From assembly GCF_011067135.1 (NCBI RefSeq), contig NZ_JAAMOW010000003.1, positions 1-64,000 on the forward strand: 64,000 bases of DNA, written 5' to 3'. Within the stretch, counting starts at the first letter, position 1. Every line of letters starts with the position of its first letter. Source of the stretch: Solimonas terrae (GTDB lineage Bacteria > Pseudomonadota > Gammaproteobacteria > Nevskiales > Nevskiaceae). The position numbers and the translations under genes were made by a program. Below the pieces are notes generated by a model. It saw only the letters and a list, made by a program, of their open reading frames with translations, had not been told where the DNA came from and did not search any database. Shown piece after piece: positions 26,592-35,177 of this stretch.

Positions 26592-27755
26592 ATGTATTTC
26601 ACGCCCGAGCGCAACGAACGGCTGGCCCGCAAGCTGTTCCGCCACATCGCCGAGACCACGACCGATCGCCTCGACGACATCTTCGAATACGAGCTGTCGA
26701 TCTACAGTTGTCCGGAAATCGCGAAGCGCGAGTGCACGCAGATCTTCGAACAGGTGCCGATGATGGCGGCGCACGCCAGCCAGATCGCGACGCCGGGGTC
26801 GTTCATCACCGTCCAGCTCAATCGCAGCAGCGTCATCGTCACGCGCAGGGCCGACGGCAGTGTCGGGGCCTATCTCAATGTCTGCCGCCATCGCGGCTCG
26901 CGTCTGGTCAGCGTCGCCGGCGGCCAGCGCAACCGTTTCACGTGCCCGTATCACGGCTGGACCTACGGCAACGACGGCAAGCTGCGCGGCATCGGTTTCG
27001 CCGACTCGTTCGGCATGAAGCCCAATGACGACCGGAATCTCGTCGCGCTGCCGGTCGAGGAGCGTCACGGCTTCATCTGGATCGTCGAGAACCCGGCCGG
27101 CACGATCGATGTCAAGGCGCATCTCGGCGCCGGCATGGATCAGGCGCTGGGTGAATACGGGCTCGACAAGTGGTTCTTCTACAAGGACCACGTCTTCGAC
27201 TTTCCACAGAACTGGAAAGTGATGATGGACGGTCTGATCGACGGTTATCACGTGCAATTCCTGCACGGCGCGACCATCAGCCCGTACTTCTATCCGAACA
27301 TGATGGGCATCGAGGTGTTCGGCAACAACGCGCTGTGGGGCAATCCGCGACGCAAGATGCAGGAGCTGGCCGACCAGCCGCCGGAACAGGCGCCGCCGCT
27401 CGACCGCTACGCGATCATCGGCAATCTGTTCGTGCCGAACGCCGTGATGGTGATGCACCCGCATCACATCGAGTTCTGGACGATCTACCAGAACCCGGAC
27501 AACGTCGCCGCCTGCCGTGTGCACCTGCGCTACCTGACGCCGAAGGCCGAGCACGATGCGCGCGGCGTCGAGATCCTCGACAAGAACTGGAAGATCGCGA
27601 CCGACGCGATCATCAACGAGGACGTGCCGGTCGGCAACGGCATCCAGGCCTCGGCCCGGATGCCGCACACCGGCACGGTCTGCCTCGGCCGCAACGAGGT
27701 GACGAACCAGTTGTTCCATCGCGCGTACCGGGCCTACATGGACGCGCCGCGCTGA
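26592..27755 (+). CDS. Rieske non-heme iron oxygenase, alpha subunit (second)
   Basis: 387 residues from the ATG 26592, with GGAGA 8 nt upstream; an ATG at 26568 would add eight residues. Rieske ligands are C98-x-H100 and C118-x2-H121 (VCRHRGSRL, CPYHGWTYG). Mononuclear iron histidines are 220 and 225 in IDGYHVQFLH. No beta subunit or dedicated electron carriers are adjacent. It looks closer in layout to the Rieske protein at 33996-35162 than to the one at 19624. It lies between an AMP-forming ligase and a molybdopterin oxidoreductase in one forward run, so the substrate may already be a CoA ester or acid. Confidence 0.92.
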   Translation: MYFTPERNERLARKLFRHIAETTTDRLDDIFEYELSIYSCPEIAKRECTQIFEQVPMMAAHASQIATPGSFITVQLNRSSVIVTRRADGSVGAYLNVCRHRGSRLVSVAGGQRNRFTCPYHGWTYGNDGKLRGIGFADSFGMKPNDDRNLVALPVEERHGFIWIVENPAGTIDVKAHLGAGMDQALGEYGLDKWFFYKDHVFDFPQNWKVMMDGLIDGYHVQFLHGATISPYFYPNMMGIEVFGNNALWGNPRRKMQELADQPPEQAPPLDRYAIIGNLFVPNAVMVMHPHHIEFWTIYQNPDNVAACRVHLRYLTPKAEHDARGVEILDKNWKIATDAIINEDVPVGNGIQASARMPHTGTVCLGRNEVTNQLFHRAYRAYMDAPR

Positions 27756-27846
27756 GCAGCGGCGGCCGCGTCCATGGACCGGCCGCGACGGATCGAAGGA
27801 AGTCCGCGCCATCGTGACGCGGACCGTGATCGAGGAGGAGCGCGCG

Positions 27847-30078
27847 ATGCAGCTCGAAACGCCAGGGCGCGACACAAGGCGTGGCGCCAATCCGCCGACC
27901 GGCGCCGACGGCGAGCACGCGACCTTCTGTCGCCTGTGCGAGGCGCATTGCGGCCTGGTCGCGACCGTGCGCGAAGGCCGCGTCGTCAAGCTCGCACCCG
28001 ACCGCGACAATCCGCACTCGCTAGGCCATGTCTGCGTGAAGGGCACGTCGGCCGCGCAGATCACCTACGATCCGGATCGCGTGCTGAAGCCGCTCAAACG
28101 CGTCGGTGGCGCCGGCGAATTCGTCGAGGTCGGCTGGGACCAGGCACTCGATGACATCGCGGCAACGCTGAAGCGCATCCGCCGCGAACACGGTGCGGAG
28201 GCGATCGCCTCGTATCTCGGCAACCCGACCTCGTTCGCCAGCGAGAACTTCATCACCCAGCTCGAATTGATGGCGGCCATGGGCAGCACGCGCCAGTACG
28301 GCGCCAGCTCGCAGGACACCAGCGCGCGCCTGCTCGCCAATCATCTGGCCTATGGTGCGCCGTGGACCACCGGCATGCCGGACCTGCCGTCCTGCGATTT
28401 CCTGCTCATCATGGGCGGCAATCCGATGGTTTCGAATGGCTCGCTGATGTGGGCGCCGCGCATTGCTCACGATCTCGACGCGATCGCCGCGCGTGGCCGC
28501 GTGGTCGTCGTCGATCCGCGTCGTTCGGAAACGGCGGCACGCTACGAACACCTGCCGATCCAGCCGAACGGCGACGTCTGGCTGCTGCTCGGCCTGCTAC
28601 GCGTGCTGCTCGACGAGACCCTGCTCGACGAGGCACTGCTCGCGGCCAGCGTCAGCGGCTGGCCGGCGTTGCGCGGCGAAGTATCGAGGCGCGACGTCGA
28701 GCATTGTGCGGTGGCCTGCGGCGTGCCGGCGCAGGCGATCCGCGAGCTCGCGCGCGGCTTCGTCACCGCGCGGCGCGCCTCGATCTACGGCCGCATCGGC
28801 ATCTGCCGGGGTCCGTATGCGACGCTGGTGAACTTCCTGCTGACCGCATTCAATGCGATCACCGGCAGCTACGACCGCGAAGGCGGCACGATGTTCGGCC
28901 GCGAAGTATTCCCGCGCGAGAAGCCGGTCGTCGGCGGCTATGGCGAAGCCCGCACGCGCATCGGCGGCGTGCCGGCGGTCGCCGGTTTTCTCGCCAGCGC
29001 GACGATGCCCGACGACATTCTCGTCGACGGACCGGACAAGGTCCGCGCCCTGCTCGTCACCTGCGGCAATCCGCTGCTCAGCGCACCGGGCGGCGAGCGT
29101 CTGGAGGAGGCCTTGCAGGCGCTGGAGCTGATGGTGTCGTTCGATCTCTACGTCAACGAAACCAATCGGCTCGCGCACTACATCCTGCCCGGCACGAGCT
29201 TCCTCGAACGCGCCGACGCGCCGGTCATCGGCTTCGGCTTCATGATCCGGCCGTTCCTGCAGTACAGCGACGCCGTGATCAAGCCGCTGGGCGAGGCGCG
29301 CGACGAGTTCGACAGCTATCTGGCGATCGTGCGACGCATGGGTCTCGGCGCCCCGGCGGCCTCGAAATGGCGTCGCCGCCTCGGCAAGTGGCTGCGCTGG
29401 ACGCCGCGGCCGCTGACGCTGGTCGACATCGGTCTGCGCCTCGGCCCGGTCGGTGACCGCTTCGGCCTGCGCCGCGACGGCTGGTCGTTCAAGCGTCTGC
29501 GCGCACATCCGCACGGCGTGATGGTCGATCTGCCGCACCCGTCGAAGGACTGGCGCGAACGCATCGCCTGGCCGGACCGGCGCATTCACGTCTGGCATGA
29601 AGTGATCGAGCGCGAGTTCGCGCGGCTCGGCGCCGACGTCGCGCCGCGCGAGAAATTCCGCCTGCTCAGCGTGCGCGAGATCCGCTCGCTGAATTCGTGG
29701 ATGCACAACGTCGGCCGCCTCGTGCGCTCGCAGAAGCCGAAATTGACGATGCACCCGGAGGATGCACGCGAGCTTGGCGTCGGCGAGGGGGATGCCGTGT
29801 GGATCAGCACGGCGGTGGCGCGCCTGCAGGTGCCGGTGACGCTGTCCGACGAGGTCGTGCGCGGTGCGGTCTGCTATCCGCACGGCTGGGGCCATCGCGG
29901 CGGCAGCTGGCAGACGGCGAACCGCACCGAGGGCGTCAACATCAATCGTCTGCTCGGTCTCGGACTGGACGCGATCGAGTTCGTGTCCGGTTCGTCCCTG
30001 ATCGACGGCCTGCCGGTCTCGATCGAGCGCGTCGGGCCGGCGCAGGCCGACGTCAAGATCCAAGACAGGGCAGCCTGA
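27847..30078 (+). CDS. Molybdopterin oxidoreductase (DMSO-reductase family), orphan
   Basis: 743 residues from the ATG 27847, which follows GAGGAGG; a GTG at 27814 is an alternative. An N-terminal [4Fe-4S] site C28-x2-C31-x3-C35-x27-C63 is followed by molybdopterin domains and a C-terminal dinucleotide-binding domain with RSLNSWMHNV and YPHGWGHRGGS. No twin-arginine signal is seen, so it is cytoplasmic. The expected metal-ligand region (GASSQDTSARLL, about residue 150) has no cysteine or selenocysteine. No small electron-transfer subunit is adjacent. It sits amid Rieske, crotonase and SDR genes. A paralogue of the same subfamily at 42779 has its own ferredoxin and reductase. Redox chemistry on a catabolic intermediate is inferred; the reaction is unknown. 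Confidence 0.88.
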   Translation: MQLETPGRDTRRGANPPTGADGEHATFCRLCEAHCGLVATVREGRVVKLAPDRDNPHSLGHVCVKGTSAAQITYDPDRVLKPLKRVGGAGEFVEVGWDQALDDIAATLKRIRREHGAEAIASYLGNPTSFASENFITQLELMAAMGSTRQYGASSQDTSARLLANHLAYGAPWTTGMPDLPSCDFLLIMGGNPMVSNGSLMWAPRIAHDLDAIAARGRVVVVDPRRSETAARYEHLPIQPNGDVWLLLGLLRVLLDETLLDEALLAASVSGWPALRGEVSRRDVEHCAVACGVPAQAIRELARGFVTARRASIYGRIGICRGPYATLVNFLLTAFNAITGSYDREGGTMFGREVFPREKPVVGGYGEARTRIGGVPAVAGFLASATMPDDILVDGPDKVRALLVTCGNPLLSAPGGERLEEALQALELMVSFDLYVNETNRLAHYILPGTSFLERADAPVIGFGFMIRPFLQYSDAVIKPLGEARDEFDSYLAIVRRMGLGAPAASKWRRRLGKWLRWTPRPLTLVDIGLRLGPVGDRFGLRRDGWSFKRLRAHPHGVMVDLPHPSKDWRERIAWPDRRIHVWHEVIEREFARLGADVAPREKFRLLSVREIRSLNSWMHNVGRLVRSQKPKLTMHPEDARELGVGEGDAVWISTAVARLQVPVTLSDEVVRGAVCYPHGWGHRGGSWQTANRTEGVNINRLLGLGLDAIEFVSGSSLIDGLPVSIERVGPAQADVKIQDRAA

Positions 30079-30079
30079 G

Positions 30080-30865
30080 ATGCAGGATTCGCACTATCGC
30101 TTCGAGCGCATCATCGTCGAACGCCGCGAAGGCGGCGTGGTGCTGTTCACCATCAATCGTCCGGAGCGCATGAACGCGACCGACGACGTGCTGCATCGCG
30201 AGTTTGCGCTGCTGCCGCGACTTTTCGACGAAGACGAAGAAGGCACGATCGCGATCATCACCGGTGCCGGTCGCGCATTCAGTGCCGGCGGCGACTATGC
30301 GACGATCGCATCCGACGACAACGACTACGCGCGCAAACTGGCGATGACGCGCGAAACGCTGCAGCTCGTCGGCAGCCTGCTCGACTGTCGCAAGCCGATC
30401 ATCTCCGCGATCAATGGGCCGGCGGCCGGGGCCGGCCTCGCGCTCGCGTTGCTCGCCGACATCTCGATCGCCAACGAAGACGCCGTGCTGTGCGACGGCC
30501 ATACGCGCATCGGCCTCGCCGCCGGCGATCATGCGGTGCTGATCTGGCCGCTGTTGTGCGGACTCGCCAAGGCCAGGCTGCATCTGCTGACCTGCCGCAG
30601 GATCAAGGGTCGGGAGGCCGAGCGTATCGGCCTGGTGTCCGAAGCCGTGCCGCCTGCCGATGTCTTGCCGCGGGCGTTCGAGATCGCCGCCGAACTCGCG
30701 GCACTGCCGCCACTCGGCATCGAGTTCACCAAGCGTTCGCTGAACCTGTGGCTGTGCCAGGCCATGCCGGCGTTCGAGGCATCGCTCGGTTACGAGCTGC
30801 TGACCTCGTTCAATCCGCAGCTCCAGGCGCGCGTGGGTCAGGTCGCCGGCGGCGCCGCGCGATGA
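30080..30865 (+). CDS. Enoyl-CoA hydratase/isomerase family protein
   Basis: 261 residues starting 1 nt after the molybdoenzyme stop. Oxyanion segments are AFSAGGDY and GPAAGAGLALAL. The active-site stretch reads CDGHTRIGLAAGDHAVLIWP, a subgroup pattern in which the canonical glutamates are replaced by His/Asp-containing residues, as in several crotonases of alicyclic and terpenoid catabolism. It overlaps the next gene by 4 nt. Hydration or isomerisation of a ring-derived enoyl-CoA is plausible; the exact reaction is unknown. Confidence 0.88.
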   Translation: MQDSHYRFERIIVERREGGVVLFTINRPERMNATDDVLHREFALLPRLFDEDEEGTIAIITGAGRAFSAGGDYATIASDDNDYARKLAMTRETLQLVGSLLDCRKPIISAINGPAAGAGLALALLADISIANEDAVLCDGHTRIGLAAGDHAVLIWPLLCGLAKARLHLLTCRRIKGREAERIGLVSEAVPPADVLPRAFEIAAELAALPPLGIEFTKRSLNLWLCQAMPAFEASLGYELLTSFNPQLQARVGQVAGGAAR

Positions 30866-31704
30866 ACGGCCGACTGCAGGACAAGGTCGCGATCATCACC
30901 GGCGGCGCCAGCGGCATCGGTCTGGCGAGCGCCGAACGTTTCGTCGCCGAGGGCGCGAAGGTCGTCATCGCCGACATCAACGATGCCGCCGGCCGGCAGG
31001 TCGAGGCGCGCCACGCCGGCGCCTTGCGTTTCCGGTCCTGCGATGTCGCGGTCGATGCCGATGTCGAAGCACTCGTCGCGTTCGCCATTGAAACCTTCGG
31101 CCGGCTCGACATCATGTTCAACAACGCCGGCATCCAGGGCGATCGCGCCGGCTTCACCGAGATCGAGGCGACCTCGTTCGATGCGATGCTGCGCCTGCTG
31201 ACCGGCTCCGTGCTGTCGGGCCACAAGTACGCGGCGCGGCAATTCCGTCGACAGAACAGCGGCGGCGCGATCCTCTCGACCACCAGCGCCGCCGGTCTGC
31301 TCGGTGGGTACAGCAATCTCGGCTACACGGCGGCCAAGCACGCGATCGTCGGCATCGTGCGCGCGGCGACCTTCGAGCTGGCGCCGTACGGCATCCGCAG
31401 CAACGCGATCGCGCCGGGCGTGACGGTGTCGCCGATCATGGCGAGCAGCTTCGGCGTGCCGGCCGAACATGCCGATGCGTTCCAGGATTTCATCGCCGAG
31501 CGCTGCGCGGTGCTGCAACCGGTACCGCGCGCCGGACGACCGCGCGACATCGCCAATGCCGCGCTGTTCCTGTGCAGCGACGAGGCCGAGTGGATCAGCG
31601 GTGTCGTGCTGCCGGTCGACGGCGGCGGCACCGCGATCACGCATTGCGATCCGACCACGGTCGTCGCGCAGGCCGGCATGGAATTCATGAAGACGGCCTC
31701 CTGA
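30862..31704 (+). CDS. Short-chain dehydrogenase/reductase
   Basis: 280 residues from the ATG 30862, overlapping the previous stop. Cofactor loop TGGASGIG (13-20), an acidic Asp38 after beta-2 (VVIADIND) that favours NAD, FNNAG near 86-90, and catalytic Ser142, Tyr155 and Lys159 (GYTAAKHA). The C-terminal WISGVVLPVDGGGTA is standard. It likely oxidises a secondary alcohol formed by the upstream crotonase or oxygenase. It is followed after 1 nt by an APH-type kinase. Confidence 0.92.
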   Translation: MNGRLQDKVAIITGGASGIGLASAERFVAEGAKVVIADINDAAGRQVEARHAGALRFRSCDVAVDADVEALVAFAIETFGRLDIMFNNAGIQGDRAGFTEIEATSFDAMLRLLTGSVLSGHKYAARQFRRQNSGGAILSTTSAAGLLGGYSNLGYTAAKHAIVGIVRAATFELAPYGIRSNAIAPGVTVSPIMASSFGVPAEHADAFQDFIAERCAVLQPVPRAGRPRDIANAALFLCSDEAEWISGVVLPVDGGGTAITHCDPTTVVAQAGMEFMKTAS

Positions 31705-31705
31705 G

Positions 31706-32758
31706 ATGTCGGAGTCGATGACGATCCGCTTCGAGCTGGTCACGCCGGAGCTGCTGACGCGCATGCTCGCGCTGCGCTGGCCCGGCATCCACCTCACCGA
31801 TGTCGAAGTGCTGCGCGCCATTCCCGGCACCGCAACCAAGCTGCATCTGCGTCTGCGCTATGAGAAGGAGATGCCGGGCGCGCCGGCCACGCTGTGGCTC
31901 AAGGGCGGTCTCGAAGCGCACTCGGCCGACTACGCTTCGCTGTACGCGACCGAAGGCGGTTTCTACCGCGAGTTCGCTGCGATCATCGCGCCCGGCTGTC
32001 CACGTAGCTGGTATGCGCCGCCGCTCACCGGTGACGCGCCGCCGTATCTGCTGCTCGAAGATCTGGTCGCACGCGGCGCGCGCTTCGGCGATGCGCGCGA
32101 GGCGCTGAGCGTCGCCGAGGCGGAGCAGGTACTCGACAACCTCGCGCATGTGCACGCCGCGCGTTCGGTACACGAACTGGCGGAACATCCATGGTTGCCC
32201 GATGCAGCGACACAGGTATTTCCGACGCTGATCGAGGCGTGGACGACGCCGGCGCACTGGACCGCGCATCTGGCTTTGCCGCGCGGGCAGGCGGTCACGC
32301 CGGCCTTGCGCGATGTCGATCGCATCCGCGCGGCGCTGATGGCCTTGGTCGGCATCTCGCGCGCCGCGAGCAGCGGGCTCGTTCACGGCGACGCCCACGT
32401 CGGCAACCTGTACTTCGATGCCGATGGCGGTGCCGGTTATCTGGACTGGCAGACCGTGATGCGGGGCTGCTGGGCGCACGATATCGCCGAATTTCTCGGC
32501 TCGGCGCTGGCCGTCGAAACGCGGCGCGAGCACGAGCGTGCCTTGCTCGACCGCTATCTGCGCACCCTGGAGGCGCTGGGCGGCGCCGCACCGTCGTTCG
32601 ACACGGCCTGGCTGTTGTATCGCCAGCACATGATCTGGGCGTACATGTGGGTGCTGTGTCCGGTGCAGCTGCAGCCGGAAGCGATCTGCACGAGCAACGC
32701 CGCGCGCGCCGTCGCCGCGCTCGAAGACCTCGATACGCTGCGTGCGCTCGGCGCCTGA
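31706..32758 (+). CDS. APH-fold phosphotransferase (aminoglycoside/ecdysteroid-kinase-like)
   Basis: 350 residues of the APH kinase fold. The catalytic loop is LVHGDAHVGNLYF (Asp as base, Asn as metal ligand), followed by YLDWQTVMRG with the DFG-equivalent aspartate. Members of this fold phosphorylate hydroxyl groups of small molecules and, in LvaA/ACAD10-11-type systems, hydroxyacyl-CoAs. It ends the forward run beginning at 18094. It is not closely similar by eye to the other APH protein at 51640. Antibiotic resistance is unlikely given the company; phosphorylation of a hydroxylated catabolic intermediate is the better guess. Confidence 0.82.
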   Translation: MSESMTIRFELVTPELLTRMLALRWPGIHLTDVEVLRAIPGTATKLHLRLRYEKEMPGAPATLWLKGGLEAHSADYASLYATEGGFYREFAAIIAPGCPRSWYAPPLTGDAPPYLLLEDLVARGARFGDAREALSVAEAEQVLDNLAHVHAARSVHELAEHPWLPDAATQVFPTLIEAWTTPAHWTAHLALPRGQAVTPALRDVDRIRAALMALVGISRAASSGLVHGDAHVGNLYFDADGGAGYLDWQTVMRGCWAHDIAEFLGSALAVETRREHERALLDRYLRTLEALGGAAPSFDTAWLLYRQHMIWAYMWVLCPVQLQPEAICTSNAARAVAALEDLDTLRALGA

Positions 32759-32782
32759 AGCCGTCTGGGCCAGCGGGCGACG

Positions 32783-33994
32783 CTAGCCGAGCAGCGCGCC
32801 GCTGTCGCGATACGGCTGCGCCGCCTGCGCATCGAGGCCGAGCCAGTCGCGCAGCACTTCGTCGGAGTGCTGGAACTGCGCCGGTGCCGCGGCCGGCGCG
32901 AAGGTCTGACCCGAGGTCTTCACCGGCGTGCCGGTCAGGCGCACGGTGCCGATGCCGGGATGCTCGGTTTCGTAGACATTGCCGCGTGCGACAAAGTGCG
33001 GATCGCGCGCGAGTTCGGCGCGCGTGTTGGCGGGACCGCCCGGCACGTCGTGTTCGGTGAACAGCTGCATCCACGCCGCGCGCGGACGCGTCGCGAAGAT
33101 CGCTGTCAGCTCGCGGTGGATCGCATCGTCGGTCGCGGCGGTATCGCCTTCGTTGCGCGCCAGCAGATCTTCGCGGCCGATCGCCGTGCAGAAGCGTTTC
33201 CAGAACTTCGGCGACAGGCCCTGGAAGAAGACCTTGCTGCCGTCCTGCGTCTGGTAGGCACAGAGCCGCGACCAGCCGGCCATCTTGCCGGCGCCGTTGG
33301 CAAAGCCCGGCCGCTCGTGCAGCAGGTCCGGATTGAGTTCGACGTTGACGCCTTCGGGTAACCAGTGCGCTGCCGATTCCGCGCCGCTGACTTCGATCTG
33401 CGCGCCGATGCCGCTGCGCTGTGCACGCACGACGGCCGACAGCACGCCGACTGCGGCATACAGGCCCATTGCATGCATGCCGACCGGATTGCGGCCTTCG
33501 CGCTCGCGCGCTTCGAGTGCGTACGGATTGAGCGACGACAGCGCGCCGAACGCATCGAACGACGGCCCGTGCGAGCCCAGGCTGTGGTATGGCCCCGTCA
33601 GGCCGAGGCCGGACAGCGAGCAGAACACGAGCCGCGGATTGTCGGCGCGCAGTGCGTCATAGCCGAGGCCGAGGCGCTGCAGCACGCCGGCGCGCATGCC
33701 CTCGATGACGACATCGGCCTGTGCCGCCAGGCGGCGAAACAGGGTGCGGCCGTCGTCGGTCTTCAGATCGAGGCCGATGCTCTTCTTGCCGCGATTCCAG
33801 CGCAGATGCAGAAAGCTGGGCCCGTCTGGCGCGCCAACGGCCGGCGAACTGCTATGGCGCAGCGGCTCGCCGTCATGGCCTTCGATCTTGACGACTTCGG
33901 CGCCCATGTCGGCGAGATAACCGCCGAGGCTGGACGGACCGAGCTGTGCCAGTTCGACGACGCGGATGCCGGCGAGAAAGTCGTAGCCGGACAC
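32783..33994 (-). CDS. CaiB/BaiF CoA-transferase family protein (possible alpha-methylacyl-CoA racemase)
   Basis: 403 residues. The start is taken at GTG 33994, next to the TGA of the upstream gene; this gives the family length and begins with GYDFLAGIRVVELAQLGP. Type III CoA-transferase hallmarks are GADVV-like MGAEVVKIEGHDGE, NRGKKSIGLDLK, and the loop GSHGPSFDAFGAL with the likely catalytic aspartate. The family includes CoA-transferases and 2-methylacyl-CoA racemases (AMACR). A racemase would fit catabolism of a 2-methyl-branched side chain, but sequence alone cannot separate the two. Confidence 0.87.
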   Translation of the reverse strand: MSGYDFLAGIRVVELAQLGPSSLGGYLADMGAEVVKIEGHDGEPLRHSSSPAVGAPDGPSFLHLRWNRGKKSIGLDLKTDDGRTLFRRLAAQADVVIEGMRAGVLQRLGLGYDALRADNPRLVFCSLSGLGLTGPYHSLGSHGPSFDAFGALSSLNPYALEAREREGRNPVGMHAMGLYAAVGVLSAVVRAQRSGIGAQIEVSGAESAAHWLPEGVNVELNPDLLHERPGFANGAGKMAGWSRLCAYQTQDGSKVFFQGLSPKFWKRFCTAIGREDLLARNEGDTAATDDAIHRELTAIFATRPRAAWMQLFTEHDVPGGPANTRAELARDPHFVARGNVYETEHPGIGTVRLTGTPVKTSGQTFAPAAAPAQFQHSDEVLRDWLGLDAQAAQPYRDSGALLG

Positions 33995-33995
33995 C

Positions 33996-35162
33996 TCAGG
34001 CCGCCCCGTCGAGATCGCGCGCCAGCTGGCGATGCAGATGTGCACAGGCCAGCTCGCTGCGGCCGTAGCGGAAACTGCCCTGCGGCCAGGCCTGCGCGTT
34101 CTGCTGGATCCAGCGCTCCATCGGCCAGTCTTCCTGCGTCGCCGCCTGTTCGAGAATCTCCCAGCTCTTGTGCACGCGCTTCTCGATCTGCTCGTCGAGG
34201 ATGTCGCTGCGTACCAGGAAGCGGATCTGCACGGTGCAGCGCGTCGCACGGTCGAGCGCCGGCCAGACCGTCCAGAACTCCACGTGCTCGGGCGCGCCGA
34301 TCATCATCGAGTTCGGATACAGCACGAGGTTGGAGCCGATGTACCTGGAGCCACCGTCGAGGGCGCTGCCGTCCTTGGCCATCGTGCGCAGCTTGGTGCG
34401 CGCGCCGAAGTGCTTGCCGTGGCGGCCGTACTCGCGGAACACGCCGACGTTGGTTTCGATCAGCTTGCCGACGCCGTTCTGATGGAGGAAGCGGGGGTGG
34501 ATGATGTCGATCGCGCCGTCCATCACCAGCTTCCAGTTGATGTCCATCGTGAACGACTTGTCGATGACGATCCGCGAATCCTGCAGCCGCCAGGGCGCGA
34601 TCTGGGCATCGACCTGCGGACCGAACCAGTCGGCCAGTGTGCGCGTCGCATCGTTGGCGAGATCGACGTAGACGAGGCCGTGACGTTCTTCGCATCTGAA
34701 TGCGATCAGACGGCTCTGTTCGCGTTCGATGCTGCCGAACGAGGTCTCGTACGGCACATGGCGCAGGCCGCCGCCGTCGCGTTCGTAGGACCAGCCGTGA
34801 TAGCGGCACATGAACACGCGCTTGTTGCCGGCGGCGTCCTGCTCGACGCGGCCGCCGCGGTGGCGGCACATGTTGAGATAGGCGCGCACGCCGCCGTCGC
34901 TCTGTCGCGAGATGATCAGCGGCAGGCCGAGAATCTCGCGCGTCACGAAGTCGCCGGGGCTCGGCAGCTCCGAGCAATGCGCGACCAGCAGCGGCAGGCG
35001 CTTCATCAACGCGATCTCGGCCCTGGCGCGCTGCGCATCGACGAAATGCGAAACCGGCACGAACAGATCGTCGGCGGCGAGATCGGTCGTGTCGCGACGC
35101 AGATGCTCGATGAGCTGGGAGACCACATCGGCATCGACCTCGATATCGAGATTGCTGTTCAT
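33996..35162 (-). CDS. Rieske non-heme iron oxygenase, alpha subunit (third)
   Basis: 388 residues, ATG at 35162. Rieske ligands C99-x-H101 and C119-x2-H122 (MCRHRGGRV, CRYHGWSYE); mononuclear iron His222 and His227 in AIDIIHPRFLH. The N-terminal helix region is similar in plan to that of the enzyme at 26592-27755. It lies between the CaiB-type gene and an AMP-forming ligase in a reverse operon of four genes led by the GMC oxidoreductase. No beta subunit, ferredoxin or reductase is adjacent. It is probably an alpha-only monooxygenase or dioxygenase. Confidence 0.92.
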   Translation of the reverse strand: MNSNLDIEVDADVVSQLIEHLRRDTTDLAADDLFVPVSHFVDAQRARAEIALMKRLPLLVAHCSELPSPGDFVTREILGLPLIISRQSDGGVRAYLNMCRHRGGRVEQDAAGNKRVFMCRYHGWSYERDGGGLRHVPYETSFGSIEREQSRLIAFRCEERHGLVYVDLANDATRTLADWFGPQVDAQIAPWRLQDSRIVIDKSFTMDINWKLVMDGAIDIIHPRFLHQNGVGKLIETNVGVFREYGRHGKHFGARTKLRTMAKDGSALDGGSRYIGSNLVLYPNSMMIGAPEHVEFWTVWPALDRATRCTVQIRFLVRSDILDEQIEKRVHKSWEILEQAATQEDWPMERWIQQNAQAWPQGSFRYGRSELACAHLHRQLARDLDGAA

Positions 35163-35177
35163 GTCAGGGGTCCGGGC

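Noticed and set aside
31706-32758. Aminoglycoside resistance gene
   Set aside because: Only the general APH fold is shared; the operon context is catabolic and similar kinases act on acyl-CoAs or sterols.
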